From Rotaria macrura (lineage: Eukaryota; Rotifera; Eurotatoria; Philodinida; Philodinidae), in NCBI GenBank assembly GCA_900239685.1, contig OENT01000369.1, forward strand, positions 55,619 through 119,618: 64,000 bases of DNA. Direction: 5' to 3'. Below, piece after piece: positions 1-12,898 of this stretch; the first letter of the stretch is position 1; the number at the start of each line of letters is the position of its first letter. Position numbers and translations under genes: made by a program. The notes under the pieces are model-generated. The model was not told the DNA's origin. It saw only the letters and a program-made list of their open reading frames with translations, and ran no database searches.

Positions 1-532
1 TCATTTCAATTGAACATGAAAATAATAATAATAACACGACATAGATCCGTTGATATGGTTTTTTAACATTTTATGTTCGGAAACCGTCATGTAAAACATA
101 TTAACTGTGGAAGTCTATGTCAGAATATCAGGGATATGATTCCGTGAATTCCAATTACGAGAACTCAACAAAACAGACGTATGAATTTGTCGGCTAGATG
201 ATGAATGTCTTTAGTACTTTTTTAATCATGTATATTTTTGTTAGAAGAACCAAAAAGAAGAGAAATGATTGCTCTATGTTTGTCCAGATATATTCCTAAA
301 GATTTAACGCTATGCGTAAGAAGTGAATTATTAGGTATGCTTGCATTTTAAAAATAAAGATTGTCTATTCTCAATCGAAATTTCGTAGATCTTAGTATAG
401 ATTCCTACTCTAGAATATATGCCGCATGTCTTTTCTACCTTCCGATAAGGTAAAGTAAGAGATTATCACATTTTAATCAGATTGAATATACACTAGTCGT
501 TATTACTTGTAAAAACATGCATTTATTTTTAG
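1..532. other. Upstream flank of the GID8-like exon, mostly intronic or intergenic
   Basis: AT-rich sequence with no long reading frame. A short open stretch at about 245-315 follows a possible acceptor (TTTTGTTAG) and ends at a possible donor (GTAAGA at 316). Its translation does not match the part of GID8 expected before the last exon, so I leave it unassigned. The earlier exons of the GID8-like gene must lie to the left of the window or are not recognisable here. Confidence 0.4.
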
Positions 533-901
533 CAACAACATTTAATCGAATTGATTCGTTCAAATTTAATCGATGAAGCATTAACCTATGCACAAATTCA
601 TTTAGCTGAATTTGCTGAAAACGATACTAAAATGCGACAAGATTTGGAAAAAACGATGGCATTATTAGTTTTTGATAAACCATTGGAATCTCCCTATGGT
701 TATTTAATGGAAATAGCACATCGACAAATGATTGCCAATCAAATAAATAATGCATTACTTATCTATGATAATCAACAGTCCGAATCTGATCTATCCATGC
801 TAGTGAAAATGGTTAATTATATTGACGACAAATTAGATAGGAAATCATTACGTTTTCCGAAATTAGTCGACATACCATCAGGCTTATTAGAAGATACATG
901 A
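533..901 (+). CDS. GID8-like CTLH/CRA-domain protein, last exon (partial)
   Basis: This is the C-terminal exon of a protein of the GID8 (TWA1) family, a core subunit of the CTLH/GID E3 ubiquitin ligase, which in animals and yeast targets cytoplasmic and nuclear proteins for degradation. The reading frame opens directly after a good acceptor (TTTTTAG, G at 532) with QQHLIELIR, the conserved start of the CTLH/CRA segment. It continues with EALTYAQIHLAE and the CRA-type stretch ALLVFDKPLESPYG, and ends in LRFPKLVDIPSGLLEDT followed by TGA. These blocks line up in order with the end of animal GID8. About 122 residues are present; the N-terminal LisH region should be on exons outside the window. 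No AATAAA is seen close to the stop. I am fairly sure of the family and less sure that the upstream part is intact. Confidence 0.75.
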   Translation, partial: QQHLIELIRSNLIDEALTYAQIHLAEFAENDTKMRQDLEKTMALLVFDKPLESPYGYLMEIAHRQMIANQINNALLIYDNQQSESDLSMLVKMVNYIDDKLDRKSLRFPKLVDIPSGLLEDT

Positions 902-2958
902 TTATGATGGTTTTCTTCTCTTTCTTTTTTGATGTACATCCTATTTTTTATGATTGTTTCAAAGAAACTTTAGCAAACTAACGATCACATTTAATATAAT
1001 ACAGCGCCAATATGAAACATTGCACGTTTGACATGCTTGAAAGAGAAAATTTTAAGTTACAGAAACTTTTTACTCATTATTAATGTTTCTTTGAAAATAT
1101 TTTTTCCATTCGATCAATTAAGTTTGAAATCAACAATTATTCTCAATTAAAAATTTAAATTTAACACACAGTTCGCATGCCTCTATCGAATAGGTAGATA
1201 TGGTTCTAAATAATTACACATTCATCGGCAGCTAATCATAATCGAAATGAAATTGTTCGTACAAGAATTACGTTTCAATGAATTGAGAAAAAAATCTATA
1301 GGCACCATTTGATATATCCAACGAACAACAAAGATATCGCTTTGTGAGGATACTTGGGTGTTATTTGTAGGAAAAATTGAAAGAATGGAATTTCGGTTCA
1401 CAAGTACATTTTGTAATTGCTTGAAGAAAATTCGATACTTGAACTTTGTTTCGAAATTTATTCGTTAATAATATCAATGTAAGAAAGTGTCTGATATGAT
1501 TGAAAAGTTTCAGAATGCTTCAAGTACTATGATGTTTTCTTTTTATCGACTGTGTCGTAAATGAAAATTCATTCTATAGAACTATTCGTTTTAAGAAAAT
1601 CCAGATGAAGGATAATACAGGGGTTGCAGCGATAATTATGTTCTTTGGTTTCAATTGAGTGTTCGGATATTTCAAGAATGATCTCTGTAAGAGCCGTAAT
1701 ACGTCATTATGTTATTAGTCTGAACACTTCTTAAAATCTTTATGACAATACTTTTGTGGAATATTTTTTTTTCATACAAAAAGTGATTCTCAATTTGTTT
1801 TTACTTATTTCAAGAATTCTCTATTTTGGATCAGTTTAGGATTCGATTGTTTCGAATCAGTTAAGTTTTCAAAACGACTATTTTAGCATTAGTGATTCAC
1901 ACAAGTACATCAGCAGTATCGATACTTTATAGTCTACGTCTGTGTATGAATACACTAAGTCTTGGATTCTCTTATTGTAAAATCTTAAGAGATTTATTTT
2001 CTTAGAAACGCTTTTTATTCATTTATCTAATCCATCTCTTTTTCATATCACCTTGTGTTCAGTAGAAGCTGTTCGTCAATTCATATTGTTGATATTCGAT
2101 GTTTTTTTGCATAATTTGAATGAGTTTGTTCATGACTTATAGCTGTAGATATCAAGGTGAAGTAAGAATCTTCATACCTAAACTTTCCTATGAGTTGTCA
2201 ACGTCTATTACTGAATTTTCTCTGATTCAAAAACGCTAAATTTATGGAACTGTTTCACAAGTCGAATATCTATAACACAATGGTTTTATATGAACGGAAA
2301 GGAGATGTGCTAGCAGGATATCGTTTGGTACTGCAAACGTGAGATAAAATAGATTTTTTATTTATTCGTTTGAAAGTCTTTCCCTTGATAAAGATTGGAT
2401 TTAAACTAGAGAAAAAGAAATGAAAATCGAAAATTTGAAAAATGCTCTTTTCTAAATGTCATGAACCTGACCAGATAGAAGACAACACTGTAGAGAACGA
2501 ACACAAAAGAAAATGTGGAACTCAAAGTTTCTTTTCGAAGAATAAAATAGGTTAGTACTGATGACTTTTTTTTCTAAAATTCATCCTGTCTATTTTCCTA
2601 ATTATTTGATATAGATTGCTGTTACTCTTCGCAAAATAATTATTATTTCAACAGTACTATGAACAGAGTAGAAGAACTTGATCTTGATCATTATCATTTA
2701 CTTTCATTTGTTCAAAAACTATTCTTTCAGGTGTGTCTAGATGCTAGTGTGTGATTTTGAAAGTGGAAGTGTACATCGATTGTAAATACATGTCTACGGT
2801 CATGCTGAACTATTTCATACTTCTTGAAGTTCTTGTTCATATGCAAAGAATGAAAAATATATAACAATGATAATAGTATAAACAAATCCAAAAATTTTAT
2901 TTTATTTGAAAGTTTTCAAAAGAAACAAACACATCGTTCTCTCTGATGACAATATTAA
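902..2958. other. Intergenic, nothing recognised
   Basis: About 2 kb of AT-rich sequence between the GID8-like exon and the convergent ependymin-like gene. I see no reading frame, inverted repeat or RNA gene that I can support. A 31-codon ATG frame near 2659 has no recognisable product. Confidence 0.5.
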
Positions 2959-4453
2959 TCAACAAAAAATATCTACATCACTCTTTTCAATTTGAAAATT
3001 CGAAAGGATAGGATGAAAAATTTGATTGAACTTTGTTTCCGTACAATTACTTGGGATATCAAACGTAGTTGTAGGTGGAGGACCATATGTGAAATTCGAA
3101 AAATGAATATTAACATCAATAGTAGGTAATATTAAATCGACTGGTATATTGTCTTTCAGTGTTGCATAGTAATCAAATGGTGCTGGTGGTATCTATATAA
3201 AAGTTAAATTGACATTCAATGGTGTAAAATAATCGTTTGAATCTAAGGATACCGACACCATCTTATAGGTGGAAATAGGAAGCATCTTCATTCTTGACGG
3301 AATTGATATCCCTTACCGGCTGACGATAACTCCTCTGTCAGTTCATCCTTAGTACCTTCCAGATATTGACTATCCTTTTGTAAAATACTAACATCAAATT
3401 AATTAAGAGATACATGAACCCGCTTGTTTTACCAAAATATAACACCGATTCATCTCAGTTTATTATTTGCATAAAATCCCATCGACTCTTAATATTTTCT
3501 TATCCCTAGTTGTAGGCAACTATCTTATACTATCGAATATGACTATGAAATGAACGTTTGTTTTTTATGATTGTTGTTATGTATTATAACTGTGCAAAAA
3601 CATTATCTATTAAGTTATTAACAAAAAGAATCTCCACACAATAAGTCAAATAGAAATAGATAATTTTGTATTTGAATTCTTCAATGTTATTTCGTATTTT
3701 GAAAATTAGTCAACTAAAATCATTTTTCTTCATCGAATTAATATTTCTATAATTTACAAAAGAAACATAACTGATTACCTCTCAACATTTTTTAATAATC
3801 AATAAGATTCAACATCAAACGAAATGAAGAGTACGTCACTATTTTGATTCTCGATGAACAGTAGTATCGCTACTTCACTACATTCTGACCAACAATATGT
3901 ATAGATTAAACTACGCTGTTTAATTGATTACCTCATAATTATGACATCCTCTCCACCAATTGCATAGAATTTTATTGCGAGTTAAGTTTCCCATGTATTC
4001 GTAAGTTGAAAACGCCAACATGGGTTGTATTTTTCCAGGAATTTGACTCCATGAACAAATTCCTTCATAGGCGAGAAAAAATACGTGCATGATCGATGCT
4101 AAGAAAAAATAGTTAAACGATACCTTTTAATATTATGTAGGCTCGATAATTTTGGAAATCAATAATCGTGGTCTGCTGTGGAGTAGACTCTTCGAATTTA
4201 TCTCTATAAATAGTCGTATCAGCATAGTACATAGCAGGTATGCCATTCATTGTAATTGATGTACTATACTGATAGTTGATCAGTAGATTAGTCTTGATTA
4301 CAAATTTTCGTTAAAAGTGAAATTACATACTTGACTTGGCTGTGGTGGTACAGGATCTAAATTTGAAGGCGATCGAACACCTTTTTTAATAGTACTAATA
4401 CTTTGAAAAGATCCAATAAGTACTGCTAGTATGAAGATAATATGCTTTTCCAT
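2959..4453 (-). CDS. Secreted ependymin-like protein, four exons, 210 aa
   Basis: I assemble four exons on the minus strand: 4453-4331, 4268-4124, 4062-3932 and 3192-2959, all with GT-AG borders and compatible phases (633 nt). The start MEKHIIFILAVLIGSFQSIS is a typical signal peptide and is preferred over an upstream in-frame ATG at 4576. The middle carries the pattern of the ependymin-related family: a Tyr-rich strand (AMYYADTTIYRDKF), then CSW, then NWWRG. The last exon ends in a proline-rich stretch and FDIPSNC, close to the family's VFDxPxxC signature. Ependymin-related proteins are secreted, cysteine-containing and about 200 aa long; their molecular role is poorly defined. Intron 2 could instead use a better-looking acceptor at 4099, but the intron would then be only 25 nt, so I chose the 61-nt version. 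Intron 3 is about 740 nt and may hide a further exon near 3300-3380. Confidence 0.6.
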
Positions 4454-6720
4454 TTCGGAGAGTTTTCTTTCTCTCACTATTAACAAAGTATAAGTATCAA
4501 CCTCTACAAAAGACAAATAAACAAACAAATAGTTAATACAAGTAAAATGAATGATGACTGAGATAATCAACTTCAATCAATAGTGCCGAAATGTCACTAC
4601 AAATATCGTAGTGCAAAAACTGTGAATTTTGAATCATCGACAAAAATCAACATTGTATTTTATGGAAACATTTTAAATGAAATATTTTCAGTATGTTAAA
4701 TTGATAAGGGAAAGATTTCTTGATCATAAATTGAAATACTTTCAATGAGTGTGGTATTTCTGAAGGCATTTTGATGATCTTGATAGCATTCTTAAATCAT
4801 AGATAAGATTTTTTCTTTTCGGATGTCGTTGAAATGTTCGAATATGAAGATAATATCTTTTCATACGCAAGTTAGTGATGATCACGATGACAACGATAAA
4901 ATTAACAAGTAAAAATTCAAGAACGAGAGGTTACATTGCAATATGTAATGATAAGAATATGTTGTATTCGATGCATGTGACATGCTTTATCATAGAAAGG
5001 CATGATGTAGAACATGATGTCTCATCATCTATTATTATTATAGATGGACGGTGTTTTACTAAAGATCTATCGTCTGGCATTATTATGTTGAAGCTCTCGA
5101 CATGTAAATGAAACAAATAGTGAACGTTTCGTGTTGTTTCAACTTGATTGAAGGAAGATGTAATCATGGGGAAATTTCAACAATTTATGCATCATCGATG
5201 CTACAGTGGAAGATGAAGTTTTTCCTTTTCTTAATGTTTTTAATTATCGTTTTTGTAGAAAAAGATTTTCTTAAGACTGGAAATAGTCGTTATTATGGTT
5301 TAGTTCGCTGAAATTTTCATATTGGCTGCGTTTAACAATCTTAATTGAAAGTTAGACGGGTACCAAATCTCACAAATCACATACACTAACAAAAATTGTT
5401 AATGTTACAGAAAGATTTTAGGTTTGACATAGATACGAAATCTTTAAGATTGCGTTTCGTACTTCAGTGAGTTCATATGATGAATACCGAACTCGTTCTT
5501 ATTCTACGACTCTTGCAGAGTTTTCGCAACAAAAATTTCGGTAAATTCAACTTTGGGTGAAAAGTAAACTTTCGAAAAAAGTCATAAAAATAAGAATAAA
5601 AATTCTGAGAGAGAGTGTCCATCTTCATCTGGATTCTGACAAATGATGGTGGGAATTGACCTTGGTACTAGTGAATGAACGACTGACACACACATGTGCA
5701 CTTCCCCCACATAAACATTTTAAACATTTGATTGGATAAAATCTACTTGATTTTTGTATTTTTCGGCAAGATAAATTATTCGTGAATCTTTAGCTTAGTT
5801 TTTGTTTTGATAGGTTTACTTTCGATCAAAGCTTAGAAAATCAAGATTTTCGTCAGTGTATCCACAAAAAACACGATTTTCGGCTTCACAGCTACTGCCA
5901 AAGTCGAAGTCGGTGTGTAACAATACTCATTGTTTTTAGAGTGCAGTAGGAATTCATGCATCACACTGTTTGATTAACCCACATTAAAATGGTGACTTTT
6001 CGCGGTACGGATGTAATGCTGAATTAAAATATGTATGAATGAAACCCCATTGATACTCCTACTAACATCAGATATGTCACACTGTTAGTAATACATTCCC
6101 TCAGGCGGATTTTCATATCATATTTCATATTCCCATAATTAACTGTTCATTAGATATTTTTCTTCAATGCCTTCCATGTTCCAATTCGTTTTATCAGTAT
6201 GTGATACAGTAAATGTTATTGTTGTTGGATTGATCTAAATATAGAGAGACGGTTTTAAGAAAAGAATTACATTCTTCATCAGACTTCGTCGGCATTTCTA
6301 TTGTGATAATCTAGTTTCTGTTCTTGTTTTTAAAATTATGTTTGCTAATTGTCAGTAGTCAACATAGGTTGGGTATCTTCAAATTGAAATTCCTCACTTT
6401 CAATGCCTCCGTCAGTTTTTCTAACGTTTTATTCCCTTTTATGAAATAAAGGGTCTTCGCTGCTTGTTTCTAACTCCACAATGAAAATAAATAAATAAAA
6501 CCAATGGCCAACCTTATTTATTTATATTTTTCTTGATTAAAACAGATTTACAGTACGGTAAATTCTTTCGCATACAGAAATTTTATTTTTGAAACTCTTC
6601 TTTGAGTATTTCATAAGTCAATAATACATCAATTCGTATGATATTCAAAAACAGAAATTCATCGAAATTCACAACATATAACGCACGTCCGGGTGCTAGA
6701 ACAGATAGAAGAATTGTTAT
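4454..6720. other. Intergenic, nothing firm
   Basis: This stretch lies between the 5' end of the ependymin-like gene and the 3' end of the transporter, both on the minus strand. Overlapping short open frames on both strands around 4.9-5.2 kb come from a partly self-complementary sequence and are not convincing genes. No tRNA or repeat element is recognised. Confidence 0.4.
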
Positions 6721-9700
6721 TCAACATATTATAGAAATTTTTCCACGTACCCAATCACAAGGTTCTTCGATGTTTGCCTCTTGTTCACGTTCCACGTCAG
6801 TGAGACCGTCTCGTCGACTATTTTCGCGCTTCAAGGCCAATCGAAGTATGAGAGTAACCAAGAGTGTGACAAACATCATTACAGCACAAATAATATGACC
6901 TTGTTGAAACGTTTTCTACGAGTCAAAATATAGAAAGAGAATGAACTATTTCGGAATCAATTCAAATTGGTAATTGAATGACGAGTCACATTTTTGCAGA
7001 AATAGATTTTTGATAATTCAACCTGATGCTATTCATATCGATGGATTACCAATTTCGATACTTTTTTTTCGATCATGACGCAGAACGAATGGATAAAAAA
7101 TAACGATTGAAATAAAATGTGACTTGTCAAAAAAGAATCATTAGATTCTCACCTTGCCATGGTCATCGTTCTTTATACGCCTGCAACTCTGGGTGGTAGT
7201 TTCATTCAAAATAAGAGCGCGAGAACTGTTTGAACAAAGAATTCCTTCGGATTGTTGATTTGTACTTGGTTCAGGATTTGGGTAGATCTGCATAAAAAAC
7301 AAAGAAGCAAGTATAATTGACCAACTTATTTTTCGATTTTCCTAATGCTAGCGAGTATCGAATGTTCTAAAATATTTTCAAAGTTTACTCACCCATGGTG
7401 CTAATATTCCGCATAGTTTACCAAAGCCCGAGACAAAACCCACTGCCAAAGCCCTTTTTGTATGTCCTCCTACATTAATTGTAAGCCATGATAACATGAT
7501 AGGAAATGCTGCGAATGTTCCACAACAAGCTATGATGATGCTGACATACATCCCAGCCTCTTTGATATCTGGAATTACAGCCATTAGAATGAAACCAATC
7601 GTAGAAAGTGCCAATGAAAAAGTCAGATGGTAACCGTGCTCATTCTTGTTTCCAGATGATATGCCAACTAGTAACACAAAGATGGAAGTTATAATATACG
7701 GCGGAGCCGATAACAATTCCGCATCGACTCCGAAGTCCAAAGAACATATGAATCTTGGTAAATATGACGTCCAACATCTAATTACACCTAGATTGCCGAT
7801 AGATATGACTGTATATAGATAAATACGCCAATCAACAAAAACATGACGAATTTGGCGCCATGATAATCTATTATTTGATTCAGGATTACCATCAGCCACA
7901 CCAGCATCTTCGCGCAGAATATTTGTGAGAATCTGTTTCTCCATTGGAGTTAGCCCTTGAATAGAGATCAAGTTCAATAAATGTAATATGTACCGATCCC
8001 AAATATCTTACATCGAACAGCTTCGGGAATACTTCCCAAGAAAGTATATGTCATCAATCCAAGAGGAATGATCGGAAGACCTTCCAAAAGAAATAGCCAA
8101 CTCCAATCAGGTCTATTATTAATGCAGTGCATCTTTTTGAAACCACAGGCCTATTTATTCATGATAAAGAAAACATAGATGAACTTTGACGCCATTTTAG
8201 TTGTTGAAGTAAAAAACGAAAATGGAAACATTTAAATCGACCCTAAAGCTCTCGTGAGACTCACGAAGCAGTAAGTCTTTGTTTTTTGAATGATCAACTT
8301 AACTTAAATAGTTATTCTATTGGCATCTTGATTCGTAGAGAGAAGTTCAAGTTGCGTAGTTTCATTCGTTTTCTTCGTATACTTTAGCTATGTCTCTAAT
8401 ATTTCTAATGTATAAAAATCTTATCCGATAAAGTATACTCTGTTGTGAATTCATACGAACTCAATTGTGACTGTTTTCAAGTATAAAGTATAGTGGTAAT
8501 AAATTTAAGAAAAATGTACTTTTTAATTTTTTCTGAATGATAATCACCACGAGAAGTAGGAAAAAATGTTTGAGTAACTGCTTTCAAAATCTTCATTAGA
8601 AATTTCTGGAACATTCTCTAGAAAACCAAGATCTTCGAACACTTCTTTCCTTATCTTTTTTTTCAGACAAATCAATTCTATCAAATGAACGTTTTGTTTT
8701 TGACTGAATCCAGAAACATGATTTTCCAAGTTCTTAGTTTTCCAGAGATTCCTTTCTCGAATTTAAAGCATAGTGACTCAAAATTTTATCCTATTTGTCG
8801 TGACGATTATAATTATTATTCAGAAAAAAAAGTAAAATTTACGTTGTTCTTAAGCTTTTTTTCAGCACATTTGTATTGAAAATGATTAACTGTTTAGAGA
8901 ATAAGATTTATCAGTACAAAAGAAAAACATCACTGATTTCGGTAAGAATTGATAGGCATGTGTCAATCCAATGTTTAGTACATTTCTTGACTGCAACAGT
9001 AAAAAAGATTGATTTAGAAAGTACTTAATATGTAAAGTATATCAAGAATTACTCTAATGAAATATTTGAAGACGTTGTTTACAATAATTCGCATGGCAGA
9101 ATGGTGTCCGATGTTAAATCGTCAGTAAACGTTACCTCCTGAACTTCTCTTATACTACTATAACAGAATAACATAGTAAGCGCGTATTTAATCGTTGATA
9201 AAATGTAACACTGAAAAAACAAAGTAATCTGATGTTAATTAAACTTTTCTTTCAACTATTTATGTCGACAAATATGTAAAAAAAAAACATACAATTTCCT
9301 CTCTAAGTTGGACTCTAGAAATTCAGTTTTTAAAAATCGTTTCGATGTAATTTCTCTTGTATTCTAATTTACTTGTTTGCGAGTCGTTTTTTTAACTTAT
9401 ACTTGACGCTTTATCCTGATAAATTTGAATTTTATCTTTCACAATTTTACTTTTTAGATATTTCCGCGATGATATCATTCTTGTGACGCTATAGAGAAGA
9501 ATACAGTAAAAATGACAATTTCAGTGCTCGTGTCATCGGTAAACAGAAATCCAAAGTGACTAATGTTGCATATCGTACAAAATGTTAGTGATACTCTTCT
9601 AATGTACTACTCTTACAATATATCTATATATAGATATCTATATCATTCAAAAAATCAATATTGTTCTATTAGAAATCAGTACAAGAATTCATCGAATGGG

Positions 9701-11051
9701 ATTTCACCGGAAACTATATTTTTGTACGATTCAATTACTGATATCAAGAAATAAATGCTCAAGTTTCATAATGGACTTATTTATAGTCATACCAATAGAT
9801 CAAAACGCATAGCAGTAAAAGTCATAATGTAACTTACTTTTCGAAGACAAAATATCATCACTTCTTTTGTTCATCAGCCGATCGATTACTTGAAATAAAA
9901 ATATTGATCTTAATTTAGGTCTTATTTTATAACTTTTCTTAAAAGAGAATGTTTCGTTTTCACACTAGAACCCTATTAACTATATCATAGTTTAGTATGA
10001 TATCGTTTCAAACTACTAATATAGTTACCAACGAAACCAATCCAGTTCGAAAACTAATTTATCTTACCTCAGAATAAGAGAGAAAGTATTCTTTCGGTGT
10101 ACAACGACATAGTTTTAAATCTCATCTTAATATGTATTTTCTTGTTAAAATTAGCTCTTGAACAACTGTCTAATTCACTCATGTGTGATTCTTTTCAAAA
10201 GAAAATAACTTGACAGAAGCAGCGAATGTTGATGAGATTATTTTTAAAACCATATGTTCCAACATATTTTCTTTCATATTTACCAGAAAAGCACCAAGAG
10301 CACCTGCTATAGGTACTGCTAAGAAGAATGCTGTTATGCGAAGTGTTTGTTCTCGCTTGCGATACCATAATGATATATAGATGATCATGCCGGGGAAAAA
10401 GCCAGATTCAGCCATGCCCTTTAAACACACAATATAAAAAGTGATCGAATTCTAATGAATTCTTACGAGAAGAAATCTTGTCGCTAGGAATAAATCAGCA
10501 TTTTTAACAAAAGCCATACCAACGATGATCGATCCCCATGCTATCATACTCAATGAAAGATATTTAGTAGGACCAACTATTCGCAATATTATATTCGAAG
10601 GAATCTCAAATATGAACTAGAAGACAAAGGACTGTAAAATAATTTGTCAATAAACTTTACTTACATAAGCGATGTAAAACAGAGAGATAGCCCAGTTTTT
10701 TTTCTCTTGCGACATAGCCAAATCTGGATATAAATGTAATAATTCAACATGACCTATTCAAAACAGTCAAAATAATGTGTATTAACAGAATTGAGTTATG
10801 CTCTTACCAATATTTATTTGATGAATGTATGAACTGAATTGAAGCAGTGCAAGAAAAGGAATTAATCGTAAATCAAGCTTTCGAATGAGACACTGAACAG
10901 CTCGGATCTTATTACTCTCAATTATGTTTTGTTGAGGAGTGATCTGAGGCTCTTTCTGCGCAGAAGAAGCGTGCACATTATAACTTGAGCTATTTAATAC
11001 CATAGGAGTGAGAGAAGAAGAGTGATTTTCTTCCACGAAGTCTGCAAGCAT
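6721..11051 (-). CDS. MFS transporter of the anion:cation symporter (Dal5/allantoate permease-like) type, 549 aa
   Basis: Eight exons on the minus strand give one continuous 549-aa frame: 11051-10808, 10753-10665, 10616-10467, 10418-10284, 8150-8012, 7955-7393, 7287-7153 and 6915-6721. Every junction is GT-AG and in phase. The protein has a long cytoplasmic N-terminus (about 55 aa) followed by about 12 hydrophobic segments. Blocks diagnostic of the ACS family appear in order: NWAISLFYIAY with FEIPSN (TM2 region), MIAWGSIIVGMAFVKN, ATRFLLGMAESGFFPG followed by SLWYRKREQ, PDWSWLFLLEGLP, PEAVRWLTPMEK and GILAPW. Fungal Dal5, Tna1 and bacterial relatives carry small organic anions such as allantoate, nicotinate or pantothenate across the plasma membrane; the substrate here is unknown. 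Animal SLC17 proteins are related but lack this exact pattern. The loop before the last helix is longer than usual. Seven introns show that the gene is domesticated. A fungal or bacterial origin is inference. Confidence 0.85.
8151..10283 (-). other. Large fourth intron of the MFS transporter (2133 nt)
   Basis: The borders are GTAAAT (from 10283) and AATAG (to 8151). The other introns of this gene are 48-237 nt, so this one is exceptional. I see only AT-rich sequence, small hairpins and short frames without family resemblance. It may hold an old insertion that is too decayed to recognise. Confidence 0.7.
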
Positions 11052-11454
11052 AAAAAGTAATGAATAAAATGCGTCTTACTACTTGATTCCGTTTTACGAA
11101 ACGAAGGGTTTTATGAAGAAAATTGATTTGTGTTGTATATGTGTCTGCAAAGCACGAAAAAGATAATAAAAAAGTAGTGAAATATCTACTGACATTGACA
11201 TGGATATTATTTGTGAAGATTGTGACAACTATACAAAGAGTGATGAGGAGAAGTTTGACGTCTGAAAAATTTAACAACAATTTTTTGCAGACAAATCAGG
11301 AAGGCTGATCTGATTAGCTGACACCGTTGGATCCTATCGGATCAAGTAGGAGTCAGTTGAAATTGAAAGCTATCAGAATCCTAGATTTTGAATTCCAACA
11401 GGATATTGTCGGAATACTTGGATTCCGAAATTTTTCAACATCCTATTGGTTAAT
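11052..11454. other. Upstream region of the MFS transporter
   Basis: This is the 5' flank of the minus-strand transporter. Short open frames occur on both strands at 11.0-11.3 kb without a recognisable product. No promoter motif can be assigned with confidence. Confidence 0.4.
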
Positions 11455-11715
11455 TCGTCCGGGACGATCATAGACATCTGCCAATATATCTATCCACATA
11501 GGACGAGCATTGTGATAGTTGTCAACGATTGTATAAAACGACGTATACGATCGTACACAGTGATAATTTCGACCGTGTATCGTCGTGTCGTACACGATGG
11601 ATACGAAGTGTATACGACCACTGTAAATGATCGTTCACGGTTGTATACAATGCCGTTTGTTATTAAAGTTCACCTAAGCGATTTGCCTCCCCCCCCCTAC
11701 CCACACCACTCCTGG
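11455..11715. repeat. CGTA-rich repeat fragment
   Basis: A locally GC-richer block dense in TACGATCGTACAC, CGTACACGATGG and GTATACGACC, which form many small imperfect palindromes. The same vocabulary recurs at 13.27-13.46 kb, 39.62-39.93 kb and 42.79-43.83 kb. The block ends near CCTGGG at about 11711, like the ends of the elements at 39.6 and 42.8 kb, but I cannot identify a matching left end. It is probably a degraded copy of that transposon family. A 122-codon open frame over it is a by-product of the repeat. Confidence 0.45.
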
Positions 11716-12898
11716 GCTTCAAATAATAAGAAAACTAATATTCCAGATGCTCGGTCACACTGTAGGTTCCAATCGCTGTTTTTCAGTTCTTCGATGATGT
11801 ACAACAAGATTTGATAGCTTTAATCTTTCATGAAAGCTATACATAAGAAAAAATTATTCGAATCTTTCACAAAAGTGAAAATTATTTACATCAACTCTCA
11901 ATCTGTGATCAGTCTTTGCAATTAATCCGAAACTTAAAAATTACATTAAATTAATTTAAATAAATAATACTTACTGTGTCATTATTTGTTATAAATAATC
12001 TAAAAATAAAAATCAATTCGATTGAAATCAGATAACAATTACGCATCAATTTATCATAGCGCATAATCTAAAACTAAAAGATTTTATTACTGTAAATTGT
12101 CACTAAATATTCGATTTATCCGCCTGAGTAACCTAAAAATTAAAAACAAAAGAATTTCTCAAATCATATAATGTTTATCATTCGATTAATCGTAATAAAT
12201 AATCTAGAATAAAAATGACAAAGCAACTTTGTCATAATTAACACTGACATATAGCCAGCGACGAGGATATCATTTTTTAAAATTATTTCATGTATTTTTT
12301 CTGTAGCGATTTTTTTCTATGAGGTATTTCTAAGTTAAATTATATGAAAATATACTGCAGTAGAGCATAGGATCAATCGATAGGGAAATTGTTCTACTTT
12401 AAACTGAAATTCTTCACTCCACATATAGTCGTAACTAACGATACGTGAGTAACACGAGGATATGATAAAAATAAATAAATCTATCAACGACTGACTGTCC
12501 TTGAATCTATAATTTAAAATAGAATATCTCGTTATATTTTTTTTTCATTTTTCTTTATGAGGATCGATTTTGATCAAACATTTCTTTTGAAAGTGAAAAG
12601 CGTTTTCATCGTTCCTGAGCAGGTACCATTTCTACTTGAACTCATTCATAGGATGGAGAAGAAAATGATACATATCACCCTATAGTTTTTTTTTACTTCA
12701 CCGCATGATAGTGGAAATCGCTCAGGAATAGTAGATAGATAATTTTTCACGACCTCTTGTGAGGTTAGATATCATTGATCGATATCGACTGGGGGAACTC
12801 GTATAATTCAATAATTTCGGTTAAAAAACATTCCCAGTAGACTATGTGTGAAGTAATAGATGTCTGCTGGAATTGGATTGACGTCTTGATTTTCGGTG
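11716..12898. other. AT-rich spacer between repeats
   Basis: No coding frame or clear element is visible. The sequence is very AT-rich with simple runs. Confidence 0.4.

Noticed and set aside
4875..5311. Overlapping open frames on both strands
   Set aside because: They arise from a partly self-complementary sequence; no splice context, family motif or plausible composition.
6638..6898. Plus-strand frame of 86 codons
   Set aside because: It is the antisense of the last exon of the MFS transporter, which has a coherent protein on the minus strand.
11446..11814. Plus-strand frame of 122 codons
   Set aside because: It lies on a CGTA-rich repeat; the composition follows the repeat and there is no domain.
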